Shown piece after piece: positions 43,615 to 51,932 of a DNA stretch of 64,000 bases. Made by a program: the position numbers and the translations under genes. Each line of letters starts with the position of its first letter. The first letter of the stretch is position 1. The notes under the pieces were generated by a model. That model was not told the origin of the DNA, did not search any database, and was given only the letters and a program-made list of their open reading frames with translations. The DNA comes from Paracoccus contaminans (lineage in GTDB: Bacteria; Pseudomonadota; Alphaproteobacteria; Rhodobacterales; Rhodobacteraceae), in assembly GCF_002105555.1 (NCBI RefSeq), contig NZ_CP020612.1, forward strand, positions 1,728,001-1,792,000, in the 5' to 3' direction.

Positions 43615-45587
43615 ATGACCGACCCCGACGAAACCCCCGGCGCCGTCCCTGCGGCCCTGCCCGATGCGGACCCCGCCCCCGAGATCACGCCCGAGGCCGC
43701 TGCCGAATATGCCGAGGTCTATCCCGACGAGGATCACGGCGAGCTGCCCCCGCCCCCCGATGAGTTGACCGGGCGCCTTCCCCCGGAGGCGCAAGCCGCG
43801 CCCCCAGCCGGGGGCGAGCGCATCGCCAAGGTCATGGCGCGGGCCGGCGTCGCCAGCCGGCGCGAGGCCGAGCGCATGATCATCGAGGGCCGCGTCACCG
43901 TGAACGGCGCCGTGATCACGTCCCCCGCGCTGGACATCCTGCCCTCCGACAAGGTGCGCATTGACGGCCAGCCGATGGATGCGCCCCAGGAAACCCGCCT
44001 GTGGATGTATTACAAGCCCGTCGGGCTGGTCACGTCCGAGGCCGATGAAAAGGGGCGCCAGACGGTCTTTGACGCGCTGCCCCGCGACATGCCGCGGGTG
44101 ATGAGCATCGGGCGGCTCGACCTCAATTCCGAAGGGCTGCTGCTGCTGACCAATGACGGCGCGCTCAAGCGGCGGCTGGAACTGCCGTCCACCGGGTGGC
44201 TGCGGCGCTATCGGGTGCGGGTGAACGGCCAGCCGACGGAGCTGACCTTCGATCCGCTGCGCCGCGGCGCGCTGATCGACGGCGAGACGTTCCAGCCCAT
44301 GGAGATCAAGCTCGACAGCCAGAAGGGCGCGAATGCCTGGCTGACCGTCGGCATCCGCGAGGGCCGCAACCGCGAGATCCGCCGCGCGATGGCCCATGTC
44401 GGGCTGACCGTGAACCGGCTGATCCGCATTGCCTATGGCCCCTTCCGCCTGACCGGGATGGAGGAGAACGAGGTGCGCGAGGTCAAGCGGCGGGTGCTGC
44501 GCGACCAGCTGGGCGGGCTGCTGGCGGATGAGGGCGAGGGCGAGGACGCGGCCCCGCTTGCGCGCCGTCCGGGTGCGCGCAGGGACGACAGGGACCAGGG
44601 CCGCCCCCCCCGCGGCCCGCGCCGCGCCGATGGCGAATCGCCCGGCCGCCAGGACCGCGGGGGTTTTGAGCGCAAGCCGCGCGGCCCGCGCGCCGAGGAT
44701 GAGCGGACAGCGCGCCCCTATTCCGCCCGCCCCGGTGGCGCGCGTGCCGACCGGAACGACAAGGCCCCCTTCAGGGACGAGGCCCGCCCGGCCCGCCCGG
44801 CGCGCGCCGAGGGCTTTGCCGCCCGCCCGCCCCGCCCCCGCGGGGCGAAGATGAGGGCCAGCGCCCGCGCAGCCGGGATGAGGGCCGCTTTGGCCGCAAT
44901 CCGCACGCCGAGGGGCATCGCCCCCGCTCGCAGGGTGGCAGCGGCACTGAGCGCAAGCCGCGTGCGCCCAAAAGCGGCGATTACGGCGCGCGCATGCAGG
45001 ATGAAGGCAGGGATGCCCGCCAGCCCCGCCCTTGGACGAGCGAGGACCGCGCTGCCCGCAAACCGCGGCCTGAGGGCGGCTATGCCCCCCGTCCGCCGCG
45101 CGAGGCGGGCGATGAGCGCGGGGCGCGGCCCGACCGGCAGACAGGCGCGCGGGGTGCCGGGGGCCCTCGTCCCTTCGGCCGCGATGGGCAGGGCCGCGAC
45201 GGCGAGGGCAGCGCCGCGCGCAAGCCGCGCTGGGCGCGCGAGGACCGCGCCTCCGGCGACGCGCCGGGGGCCGAACGCCGGCCCCGCCCCGCCGGCAAGG
45301 GGCAGGGCTCCCTTGGCGCTTCGGGCTCGCGGCCTTTCCATGCCGCCCGAGGCGACGATGCCCGTGGCCCCCAGGGCACCGATCGCGCCCATGCGCCCTC
45401 GGCCAAGCCGGGCGGCTATCGCGGCGCCCGCCCCGCCGCCGGGGACCGCCCCGGACAGGGGCCGCGTGACCGGAGTGACCGGGGGCCGGGCAAGCCCGGC
45501 GGACCGGGCAGGGGGCCTGGCAAGCCGAAGGGGCCGGCGCGGCCCGGCGGCTCCGGCGGGCCGCGGCGCCCCCGCAAGGACGGCTAG
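43615..45587 (+). CDS. rluB: 23S rRNA pseudouridine(2605) synthase RluB-like, long disordered tail, frameshifted as assembled
   Basis: Isomerises U2605 of 23S rRNA to pseudouridine. After an acidic N-terminus (1-65), the S4 RNA-binding domain (ERIAKVMARAGVASRREAER) leads to the RsuA/RluB catalytic core with Asp169 in SIGRLDLNSEGLLLLTNDG and the end REGRNREIRRAMAHVGLTVN. From about residue 305 a roughly 350-residue tail is nearly all Arg, Gly, Pro, Ala, Asp. In the assembly the tail changes frame near 44835-44846 (runs of 5 C and 4 G). One extra base restores a coherent charged tail ending GGPRRPRKDG at 45587, otherwise the frame runs on to 45789. The core and start (GAAGGAGAT upstream) are certain. 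Confidence 0.9.
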
Positions 45588-45789
45588 GGAAGGGCGGGAT
45601 GCTGCATGGTCGTGCCGAATCGCCCTTTGCGGCATCCGCGAGGGCGTTTCGTCATCGGCAGAATGGTTCCCGCGCCTTGCGCGATTTTCGCGCGCGGGAT
45701 TGCCCTGGCAGGGTGATCGCCTGCGATTGGACCATCGCAGGCTGCTGTTTCAATGTCTCAGCCCGCCGGGGGAACTGGCCCATGATTAA

Positions 45790-45898
45790 GGTGTTGGCGA
45801 ATATGCAACAGTTCGCACGGCCCCTCGGCAAAGCAAAAGCGACGCGCTTTCCAACACCGGAGAGTTGTGCGACTGTCGCCTCGATGTTGTCGGGCGAC
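45790..45898 (+). ncRNA. Possible structured 5' leader of the acidic small protein gene
   Basis: A perfect 8-bp long-range helix GGTGTTGG/CCAACACC (45790-45797 with 45851-45858) closes a 53-base loop that is AT-richer than its surroundings. A second stem-loop, GTCGCC/GGCGAC (45875-45880 with 45893-45898), follows. The gene starts at 45931. It could be a regulatory leader or a stabilising structure; no known RNA family is recognised. Confidence 0.35.
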
Positions 45899-45930
45899 CG
45901 GCAGCCTTCAAAAAAGTACGGAGCATGATC

Positions 45931-46155
45931 ATGACCAAATTCGCTACCTTCGCCCTTGCCCTTGGCCTGTCGGCTTCGACCGCTCTGGCCGGCGGCTATG
46001 TCGCCCCGACCGTCGACGTCGAGCCCGTCGTGGTCGATACCAAACCCGCGTCCACCAACGCTGGCCTGGTTGTCCCGGCGCTGCTGCTGCTGGGCGTCAT
46101 CGCGGCCGTCGCTTCGGACGACGACGACGATGACGACGACGACACCACCGACTGA
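45931..46155 (+). CDS. Small exported protein with membrane helix and poly-Asp tail
   Basis: A 74-residue protein with GGAG 7 bases before the ATG at 45931 (another in-frame ATG lies 6 bases earlier). MTKFATFALALGLSASTALA is a clear signal peptide; GGYVAPTVDVEPVVVDTKPA is the mature start. A hydrophobic helix (NAGLVVPALLLLGVIAAVAS) is followed by nine consecutive Asp and TTD. Rhodobacteraceae genomes carry many such small proteins, sometimes mislabelled ferrochelatase. The acidic tail may bind cations. No function is known to me. A long, structured upstream region and a strong terminator suggest high, regulated expression. Confidence 0.85.
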   Translation: MTKFATFALALGLSASTALAGGYVAPTVDVEPVVVDTKPASTNAGLVVPALLLLGVIAAVASDDDDDDDDDTTD

Positions 46156-46178
46156 TTTCTTTCGGATCGGTACCGATC

Positions 46179-46207
46179 AGGGGCCAGTCGTCGGACTGGC
46201 CCCTTTT
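46179..46207 (+). terminator. Intrinsic terminator of the acidic small protein gene
   Basis: An 11-bp perfect stem AGGGGCCAGTC/GACTGGCCCCT with a GTCG loop is followed by TTT (TTTT counting the last base of the stem). It begins 24 bases after the stop codon. Confidence 0.9.
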
Positions 46208-46619
46208 CATTGCGCGCTCTCTTTTCCCGGGGCGTCCATTTTCATCATGCGCTTCTTTTCCGCTTGGCTTGTTGTCCGCCGGGACTTCAAGCGCCTCACC
46301 GCCTCACCGCCTCACCGCCTCACCGCCTCACCGCCTCACCGCCTCACCGCCTCACCGCCTCACCGCCTCACCGTTCTGGCGGCGCAGGTCCACATATTTG
46401 CTGGACGCTTCGTCATTCCCTGCCCGGTTTCTTTGGCGCAGCACCGCCCAGCCTGACTGGCCCTGTCGCCTGCCTTGCCTCTGCATGGCACAAGGGCGCA
46501 TCCCTGATGCCGTTTTGCTTCGCCTTCTCCTTGCCCCGACCCTTGGGTGCGGTGCGGCGGGATCGGTCCTGTTCCCTGCCTTGCCGCTCTCTTCTGTCCC
46601 GCCCGGCCCTGGCCGCATG
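46208..46619. other. Gene-free convergent region containing the octamer repeat
   Basis: Four hundred bases between two facing terminators. Apart from the tandem octamer array it holds only short open frames without ribosome binding sites or sensible residues. The sequence after the repeat is CT-rich and less GC-rich than the neighbouring genes. Confidence 0.5.
46292..46371. repeat. Tandem octamer repeat (CGCCTCAC)10
   Basis: Ten perfect consecutive copies of CGCCTCAC with no interruption, flanked by GCG on the left and CGTTCTGG on the right. Perfect identity implies recent slippage. It lies in a gene-free convergent gap, so copy-number change would not alter a protein. It is a likely strain-typing locus. 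Confidence 0.97.
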
Positions 46620-46644
46620 AAAAAGGCCCGCCTTGCGGCGGGCC
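46620..46644 (-). terminator. Intrinsic terminator of the yjbH-yjbF operon
   Basis: On the minus strand GGCCCGCC-GCAA-GGCGGGCC is followed by TTTTT. It lies 26 bases after the yjbF stop. Confidence 0.9.
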
Positions 46645-46670
46645 TTGTCGATTGCGCGCCTGCCTCGGTG

Positions 46671-47327
46671 TCAGTTGCGCAGCACCTGGATGGTCGCATA
46701 GCCAAGGCCCGGCCCCAGCCACTGGCGCGATACGCCGCCCGACCGCAGATAGTTGTTCTGGAATGACAGGCCATGACCCCGGCATGTCTCGACCATGACG
46801 CCCGCCTTGGGGCCGGGGCCGATCTGGCAGGTGAAGTCCAGCCGCCGTTCCAACCCGTCGCCGGAATAATAGCGCATGATGCGCCGCGCCGTCCCCGATT
46901 GCCCCGCCGCGACCAGGGCGGCCGACTGGTCCGCCTCGACCACGGACAGGTCATGGCCAAGCCCGCGCGTGCCGCGGACCATCATCCCGCGCAGGATGAC
47001 CGACTGCTCGTTCTTGGTCATGAAGGTGCGGGTTCCGGCCTGCGGGTTATCCCCCGTCATCGCCAGCACCTGCGTGGTGCCGGCCTGTTCCAGACCCACC
47101 AGGATCAGCGGGCCGGGGTTGACCCGCATCGCCTCGGCCGCCATCGCCTGCGGATCGGCCGGTGCCCCGGCCGGCGCCGCCTTGCGCGAGGCCAGCACCT
47201 GCCCCAGCGCAGAGCGGGCGACGGACAGCGTCGTCGGCCCGTCCGAGATGCTGTTCCGGCTGGAACAGCCCGCCGCCAGCGCGACCAGGGCCAGCCCGGC
47301 CGCAGCGTTACGCAAATGCCCGTTCAT
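46671..47327 (-). CDS. yjbF: YjbF/GfcB family lipoprotein
   Basis: A 218-residue lipoprotein of the exopolysaccharide-export group (YjbF, GfcB). The lipobox is LVALAAGC after MNGHLRNAAAG. The mature part begins SSRNSISDGPTTLSVARSAL and has the strand motifs VNPGPLILVGLEQAG, VILRGMMVRGTRGLGHDL and FTCQIGPGPKAGVMVETCRG, including two Cys likely to pair. Its ATG overlaps the yjbH stop by 4 bases. In E. coli the yjbEFGH operon makes or exports a polysaccharide; yjbE is not present here. A terminator follows at 46644-46620. Confidence 0.88.
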   Translation of the reverse strand: MNGHLRNAAAGLALVALAAGCSSRNSISDGPTTLSVARSALGQVLASRKAAPAGAPADPQAMAAEAMRVNPGPLILVGLEQAGTTQVLAMTGDNPQAGTRTFMTKNEQSVILRGMMVRGTRGLGHDLSVVEADQSAALVAAGQSGTARRIMRYYSGDGLERRLDFTCQIGPGPKAGVMVETCRGHGLSFQNNYLRSGGVSRQWLGPGLGYATIQVLRN

Positions 47328-49558
47328 CGCCAGAATTTCCCCCAGCCGTCATACATCTTGGTCGAATGGCTGTCCCGGACCGTGTCATACAGCCGATCCT
47401 CGACCCGCACCCGCTGCCCGCCATCGCGGTTGAGCGAGCTGAGCGTGCCGCCGACGGTGCGCTTGCTGGGCGTGCCCACGGCCCAGGACAGCGGCACCCG
47501 GATCGTCACGCCCTTGTCGAAGGAACCCTCGCCGAATTCCTCGGCCGACAGGTCGGTCTTGGTGGCATAGGCGCCGACCGACCAGCCGCTGGCGAATTCG
47601 CGCGTCAGCCTGACCGTCGCGCCCTTGTCGCCGGCCAGATAGCGGCCCACGTCAAGCTCTCCGACAAAGCCGTTGCCGAACTCGTAATAGGCCGAGACAT
47701 GGCCGGTCGTCGTCTCGTAATCGAGAAAATCGAAGCTGTCGCGGTAATCGCGCTTCTTCACGCGGTTCACCTCGATCCCCAGGGCAAGGGGCGAATTGAC
47801 CGGCTTCCACAGCGCCTCGGCCGAAACCCCGCCATACATGTTTTCCAGCAGGCCCACCGTGACGCGGGTATAGGTGGTGTCCGTCGGCCGGGCGTTCCAG
47901 TTCATGGTCAGCGTCCGCACCCGCGGGCTGGAATTGCCCGAATACATCCGCCCGTCCGAACGCACGCGATAGACGCCGTGGTTGCCGGCCTCGATCTCGG
48001 CATCGGTCATGGCAAGGTATTCGTCAACCGACAGATCGCCCGGCGCGTCCTGTTCGGCATTGCCCAGCAGGCGCTGGCGCACGGACCCCTTGATCGTCAG
48101 GCCCGGAACGATCTCGTATCCCGCGCTGGCCGCGACGCCCAGGTCATAGCGGAAGGGCTCGTCGGGATCGAACAGGCCGGTGTTCAGCGACGGCGCCAGC
48201 GACCAGGTAAAGCGCGGCGCGATGCCGGGGCTGCGCACCAGGCTGGCAGGGCGGGGCACCGCATCCGACAGGACGGCCGCATTGGCGATCTGCCCGGCTT
48301 CGGTGTTTTCCAGCCGCTCGACATCGGCGCGGCGCAGCGTCACCGACGAGGTGGGCATCCCGCTTTCGATCGAGGTCACGACCAGCGTATCGACCGAGGG
48401 GGGCAGCGCGCGGGTCATCAGCCGCGCGGTGTGTCCCACCGCCTCGGCCTGCTGGATATAGCGGTTGTTGCGGATGCGGACCTCGGCCCGGTTCGCCGTC
48501 AGCACCATCGATTCCAGCGTCTGGCCTTCTTTCGCCAGCGCGTCCGAAAGGGATTTCTGGATCGCGGGCTGCGCGGTCGGATCGCTCGCCCAGGCCCCGG
48601 ACCAGCCTTCGGGGTCGGCCGAGGGCGCGGCGCGCAGCCGCACCGGGGCCGGGCCCTTTTCCAGCCCCGAGGGGAAGGGCGCCTGGCGGGGGTTCAGCGT
48701 CATGCTGGCCTGGATGCCGATCTGCTTGCCGCCCAGCAGATAGGCGCCCACCTGATAGTTCGGCCCTGCCTGATAGCTAAAGCCCAGATTGATCCGGTTG
48801 CTCAGCGCATCCTTGTCCGACAGCCAGACATTGCGGGCGCAGTGGTCGGCATTGCCGGTTTCGCAGGCATAATCGTCGCCCGAATATTCGGCCAGCAGCG
48901 TCAGTTTGTCAGTGGCCTTGAACGACAGGCCCAGGAAGGGCGCGGCCTCGCCCCGGAACCACTGGTCGGTGTTCAGCGTGCCGCCCTCTTTTTCATCGGG
49001 CCCGCCCCGGTCCCCGAAGGGCGAGCCGATCCCGCCCGCGCTGGCCAGCCTGCCCCAGCCAAGGCCCGCCGAAACGCGCAGGCGCGGCGACAGGGTCTTG
49101 GTGGCGACGATGTATTCGGACGAATAGAACCCGGTCCCCACCGCATCCTGCAGCCCGACCGCGACCGAGGGGCGCCAGGTCCCTTCGCGTTCGTCCAGCA
49201 GCACGGCGCGGATGTCGAACGAGCGGTCGCGGACATAGCCCCGGTCTTCCTCGGTGCTGTCGAACTTGCTGTAGCGCAGCGTGGCCGCCACCCGCGGCAT
49301 GATCTGAAAGCTCAGCCCCGTCCGGTTGCCCAGCTTGCTCCAGGACAGCGAGGCGGCGAGCGTGCCGTCGGGCATCGCCTCGGCGGTGGGCGTGTCAATG
49401 ATGCCGGGCAGGCCATAGCGGCTGATGACCGTGCCGATCATCGGTTCGGCCACGGCCGCGCCGGGGCGCCAGGGGGCAGGGGCCAGGGCCATGATCGCCG
49501 CCGGCAGGGCGGTCGCCAGCAGGCGCCGGGTCAGGGGGGTGGATCGTCGCTGCGTCAT
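47324..49558 (-). CDS. yjbH: YjbH/GfcD family outer-membrane beta-barrel protein
   Basis: A 744-residue outer-membrane protein thought to export exopolysaccharide. The start MTQRRSTPLTRRLLATALPA at 49558 (AAGGA 10 bases upstream) gives a signal peptide ending near AVAEPM. The opening SRYGLPGIIDTPTAEAMPDG is the hallmark of YjbH/capsule-assembly porins, followed by many amphipathic strands (TLRYSKFDSTEEDRGYVRDR, RNVWLSDKDALSNRINLGFS) to the C-terminal KMYDGWGKFWR. Acidic and aromatic residues alternate as in barrel strands. It is the middle gene of a three-gene operon with an upstream lipoprotein (gap 125) and yjbF (overlap). Confidence 0.9.
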   Translation of the reverse strand: MTQRRSTPLTRRLLATALPAAIMALAPAPWRPGAAVAEPMIGTVISRYGLPGIIDTPTAEAMPDGTLAASLSWSKLGNRTGLSFQIMPRVAATLRYSKFDSTEEDRGYVRDRSFDIRAVLLDEREGTWRPSVAVGLQDAVGTGFYSSEYIVATKTLSPRLRVSAGLGWGRLASAGGIGSPFGDRGGPDEKEGGTLNTDQWFRGEAAPFLGLSFKATDKLTLLAEYSGDDYACETGNADHCARNVWLSDKDALSNRINLGFSYQAGPNYQVGAYLLGGKQIGIQASMTLNPRQAPFPSGLEKGPAPVRLRAAPSADPEGWSGAWASDPTAQPAIQKSLSDALAKEGQTLESMVLTANRAEVRIRNNRYIQQAEAVGHTARLMTRALPPSVDTLVVTSIESGMPTSSVTLRRADVERLENTEAGQIANAAVLSDAVPRPASLVRSPGIAPRFTWSLAPSLNTGLFDPDEPFRYDLGVAASAGYEIVPGLTIKGSVRQRLLGNAEQDAPGDLSVDEYLAMTDAEIEAGNHGVYRVRSDGRMYSGNSSPRVRTLTMNWNARPTDTTYTRVTVGLLENMYGGVSAEALWKPVNSPLALGIEVNRVKKRDYRDSFDFLDYETTTGHVSAYYEFGNGFVGELDVGRYLAGDKGATVRLTREFASGWSVGAYATKTDLSAEEFGEGSFDKGVTIRVPLSWAVGTPSKRTVGGTLSSLNRDGGQRVRVEDRLYDTVRDSHSTKMYDGWGKFWR

Positions 49559-49683
49559 GGCTTGGCGGTCCTTCTTGGATCTGGCCATCGGGGCGGGCGC
49601 TGGCCCGGTGGTCGTGCCCGATGGGCAGGGCTGGGCTGGGCCTGGGTCTTTGGGGGCGGCGGCATGCGCGCCGCCGCCCGGTG

Positions 49684-50244
49684 TCAGGCCTTGGGCTTCT
49701 GGGCGGGCTTTTCGGTGGCGGCGCTGGCGGCGGCGCCGGCCGGCGCGGCGCAGCCGTTTAGTGTCTTGCCGTTCAGCTTGAGCGTCGCGGTCAGCGGCTT
49801 GCCGCCGCATTCGCCGCTGCGCAGGTCAAGCGAGAACAGCGCGTCGTTCAGCTCTCCGACATATTCAACGCCGCTGGCATAGCCGAGCCGTTTCACATTG
49901 ACCGTAGCCGGCTTGCCGCCCGCCCGCTCGACACGGGCGCTCGCCCCGTCCACCGTCGCGCTCCACCCCTCGCCGCTGGCGGCAAAGCGGGTGACATGCG
50001 CGGTGTCGGCGCTGGCCGTGGCGACCTTGCTGCGCGCGCCGGCGATCTCGAGCGGCTGCTGCGCCGGCGAGGCGCCGGTCGGTTCGGGGATCGAGGGCTT
50101 GGCCGGCTCGGCCGGCTTGGCGGGGGCGGCGGGCGCGGCTGCCTCGGCGGGCTTGTCCCAGGGCAGGCGGAAATCCTTGATCGCCTGCTGGTCGCAGGCG
50201 GCTAGGGCCAGCGGCAGCGCCAGCAGCGTCAGGCGAGCGTTCAT
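49684..50244 (-). CDS. Lipoprotein upstream of yjbH, META/HslJ-like C-terminus
   Basis: A 186-residue lipoprotein with lipobox LALAAC, Cys17, after MNARLTLLALPLA. Residues 30-60 are Ala/Pro/Lys-rich linker. The C-terminal domain includes DTAHVTRFAASGEGWSATVD, GVEYVGELNDALFSLDLRSG and ECGGKPLTATLKLNGKTLNG followed by Cys, where the ECGG and NGC Cys may pair. The pattern resembles the small domain found in COG3650/HslJ proteins. It probably belongs to the yjb export operon by position. Its exact role is unknown. Confidence 0.72.
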   Translation of the reverse strand: MNARLTLLALPLALAACDQQAIKDFRLPWDKPAEAAAPAAPAKPAEPAKPSIPEPTGASPAQQPLEIAGARSKVATASADTAHVTRFAASGEGWSATVDGASARVERAGGKPATVNVKRLGYASGVEYVGELNDALFSLDLRSGECGGKPLTATLKLNGKTLNGCAAPAGAAASAATEKPAQKPKA

Positions 50245-50353
50245 CAAGATCTGTCCCGTATTCGTGATGGCTTTTGCAGCCAGCCTTACGGCAGGCCATG
50301 GCTGCAAACAAGCGCCCCGCATGCATGGCGGGCCGCTGGGCGCCCTTTCGCCT

Positions 50354-51736
50354 TCAACAGTTCGGCACGTTGACCGCCAGCCCGCCCAGCGAGGTTTCCT
50401 TGTATTTCTCGCTCATGTCGCGGCCGGTCTGGCGCATCGTCTCGATCGCCGCATCCAGCGGCACCAGATGCACCCCGTCGCCCCTCAGCGACAGGCTGGC
50501 CGCCGATACCGCCTTGATCGCGCCAAGGCCGTTGCGTTCGATGCAGGGCACCTGCACCAGCCCCTTCACCGGATCGCAGGTCATGCCGAGGTGATGCTCC
50601 AGCGCGATCTCGGCGGCGTTCTCGACCTGCGCAGGCGTGCCGCCCATGACGGCGCACAGGCCCCCCGCCGCCATCGCCGCGGCGCTGCCGACCTCGGCCT
50701 GGCAGCCGCATTCGGCGCCCGAGATCGAGGCGTTGTGCTTGACCAGCCCGCCGATCGCCGCCGCCGTCAGCAGGAAATCACCCACCCCCGCCGCGCTGGC
50801 TCCCGGCACATGGTCCAGCCAATAGCGGATCACCGCCGGCACCACCCCTGCCGCGCCGTTGGTCGGGGCGGTGACGACCTGACCGCCGGCGGCGTTTTCC
50901 TCGTTCACGGCCATCGCATAGGCCGACAGCCAGTCGTTGACGACATGGGGGGGTGCAAGGTTCATCCCCCGTTCGGCCAGCAGCGACTGGTGGATGCCAT
51001 GGGCGCGGCGGCGCACGTTCAGCCCGCCGGGCAGGGTGCCCCCGGCGGCAAGCCCCCGGTCCATGCAGTCGGCCATCACCTGCCAGATGCGCGCAAGGCC
51101 GGCGGCGATCTCGGCCTCGCTGCGGCGGGTGCGTTCGTTGGCGCGCTTCATGGCGGCGATGGACAGGCCCGAGCCGGCCGCCATGGCCAGCATCTCGGCC
51201 GCCGTCGCGAAGGGATAGGGGACGGCTGCCGCCGCGTCGCTGCGCCCCTCGGCGGCACGGCTCGCCAGCTCTCCCTCGGTCAGCACGAATCCGCCCCCGA
51301 TGGAATAATAGGTCTCGCGCGCGATCACGTCGCCCTGCGCATCCGTGGCCATCAGGATCATGCCGTTGGCATGGCCCGGCAGAGGCGGGCCATAGTCGAA
51401 GACCAGATCCCGTTCGGGGTCGAAGGACAGCGGTCCCAGGCCGTCGGGGGTGATGATGCGGGTGCGGGCGATCCCGGCCAGCGCCGCCTCGGCGGCGGCG
51501 GCGTCCATCGTCTCGGGGGTGAAGCCGGCAAGGCCCAGGATCACCGCGCGGTCGCTCGCATGGCCCTTGCCGGTAAAGGCCAGGCTGCCGTGCAGGCTGG
51601 CGCGCAGCCCATGCGCGCGGAAGGGCGCGGCGCGCAACTGGTCCAGAAACCGCGCCGCCGCCACCATCGGCCCCATGGTATGGGACGACGAGGGGCCGAT
51701 GCCCACCTTGAACAGATCGAAGACTGACAGGAACAT
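50354..51736 (-). CDS. sdaA: L-serine ammonia-lyase (iron-sulfur type)
   Basis: Deaminates L-serine to pyruvate and ammonia, using a [4Fe-4S] cluster. The start MFLSVFDLFKVGIGPSSSHT at 51736 gives 460 residues of the fused single-chain type. The beta domain (about 1-160) contains GPSSSHTMGPM; the alpha domain has the cluster ligands in SGAECGCQAEVGSA, in HLGMTCDPVKGLVQVPCIER and at the C-terminal Cys460 (NVPNC). That last Cys, the third residue family used for substrate-gated cluster access, is intact. It stands divergent from dusB. Serine synthesis genes are present at 12-15 kb. Confidence 0.96.
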   Translation of the reverse strand: MFLSVFDLFKVGIGPSSSHTMGPMVAAARFLDQLRAAPFRAHGLRASLHGSLAFTGKGHASDRAVILGLAGFTPETMDAAAAEAALAGIARTRIITPDGLGPLSFDPERDLVFDYGPPLPGHANGMILMATDAQGDVIARETYYSIGGGFVLTEGELASRAAEGRSDAAAAVPYPFATAAEMLAMAAGSGLSIAAMKRANERTRRSEAEIAAGLARIWQVMADCMDRGLAAGGTLPGGLNVRRRAHGIHQSLLAERGMNLAPPHVVNDWLSAYAMAVNEENAAGGQVVTAPTNGAAGVVPAVIRYWLDHVPGASAAGVGDFLLTAAAIGGLVKHNASISGAECGCQAEVGSAAAMAAGGLCAVMGGTPAQVENAAEIALEHHLGMTCDPVKGLVQVPCIERNGLGAIKAVSAASLSLRGDGVHLVPLDAAIETMRQTGRDMSEKYKETSLGGLAVNVPNC

Positions 51737-51932
51737 GGGTGGCCCCGCTGGCTTTGGCCCAGCATAGCGGGGGCCGGCGCCCTGCGCCACCATGGGCAGC
51801 GGGTTTGCATCCTGCCCTGTTTGCGTGCATCATGCCGCCCTTTGCGGCAGCCCGGCGCAGAAGGGCCCGCGGCTCTGCCGCCGCGGGGCCAAAGCTGTTT
51901 CCTGCCGCCCGACAGGTATCGACAACACGCCC

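Noticed and set aside
46292..46371. CRISPR array
   Set aside because: The units are 8 bases with no spacers, so this is a simple tandem repeat.
46210..46620. Protein encoded across the octamer repeat (repeating RLTASPPH)
   Set aside because: It is an artefact of the 8-base repeat read in three frames; there is no ribosome binding site and no conserved flanking protein.
47162..49882. Plus-strand open frame of 906 codons antisense to yjbH
   Set aside because: It is an antisense shadow of the beta-barrel gene, with no start signal or homology pattern.
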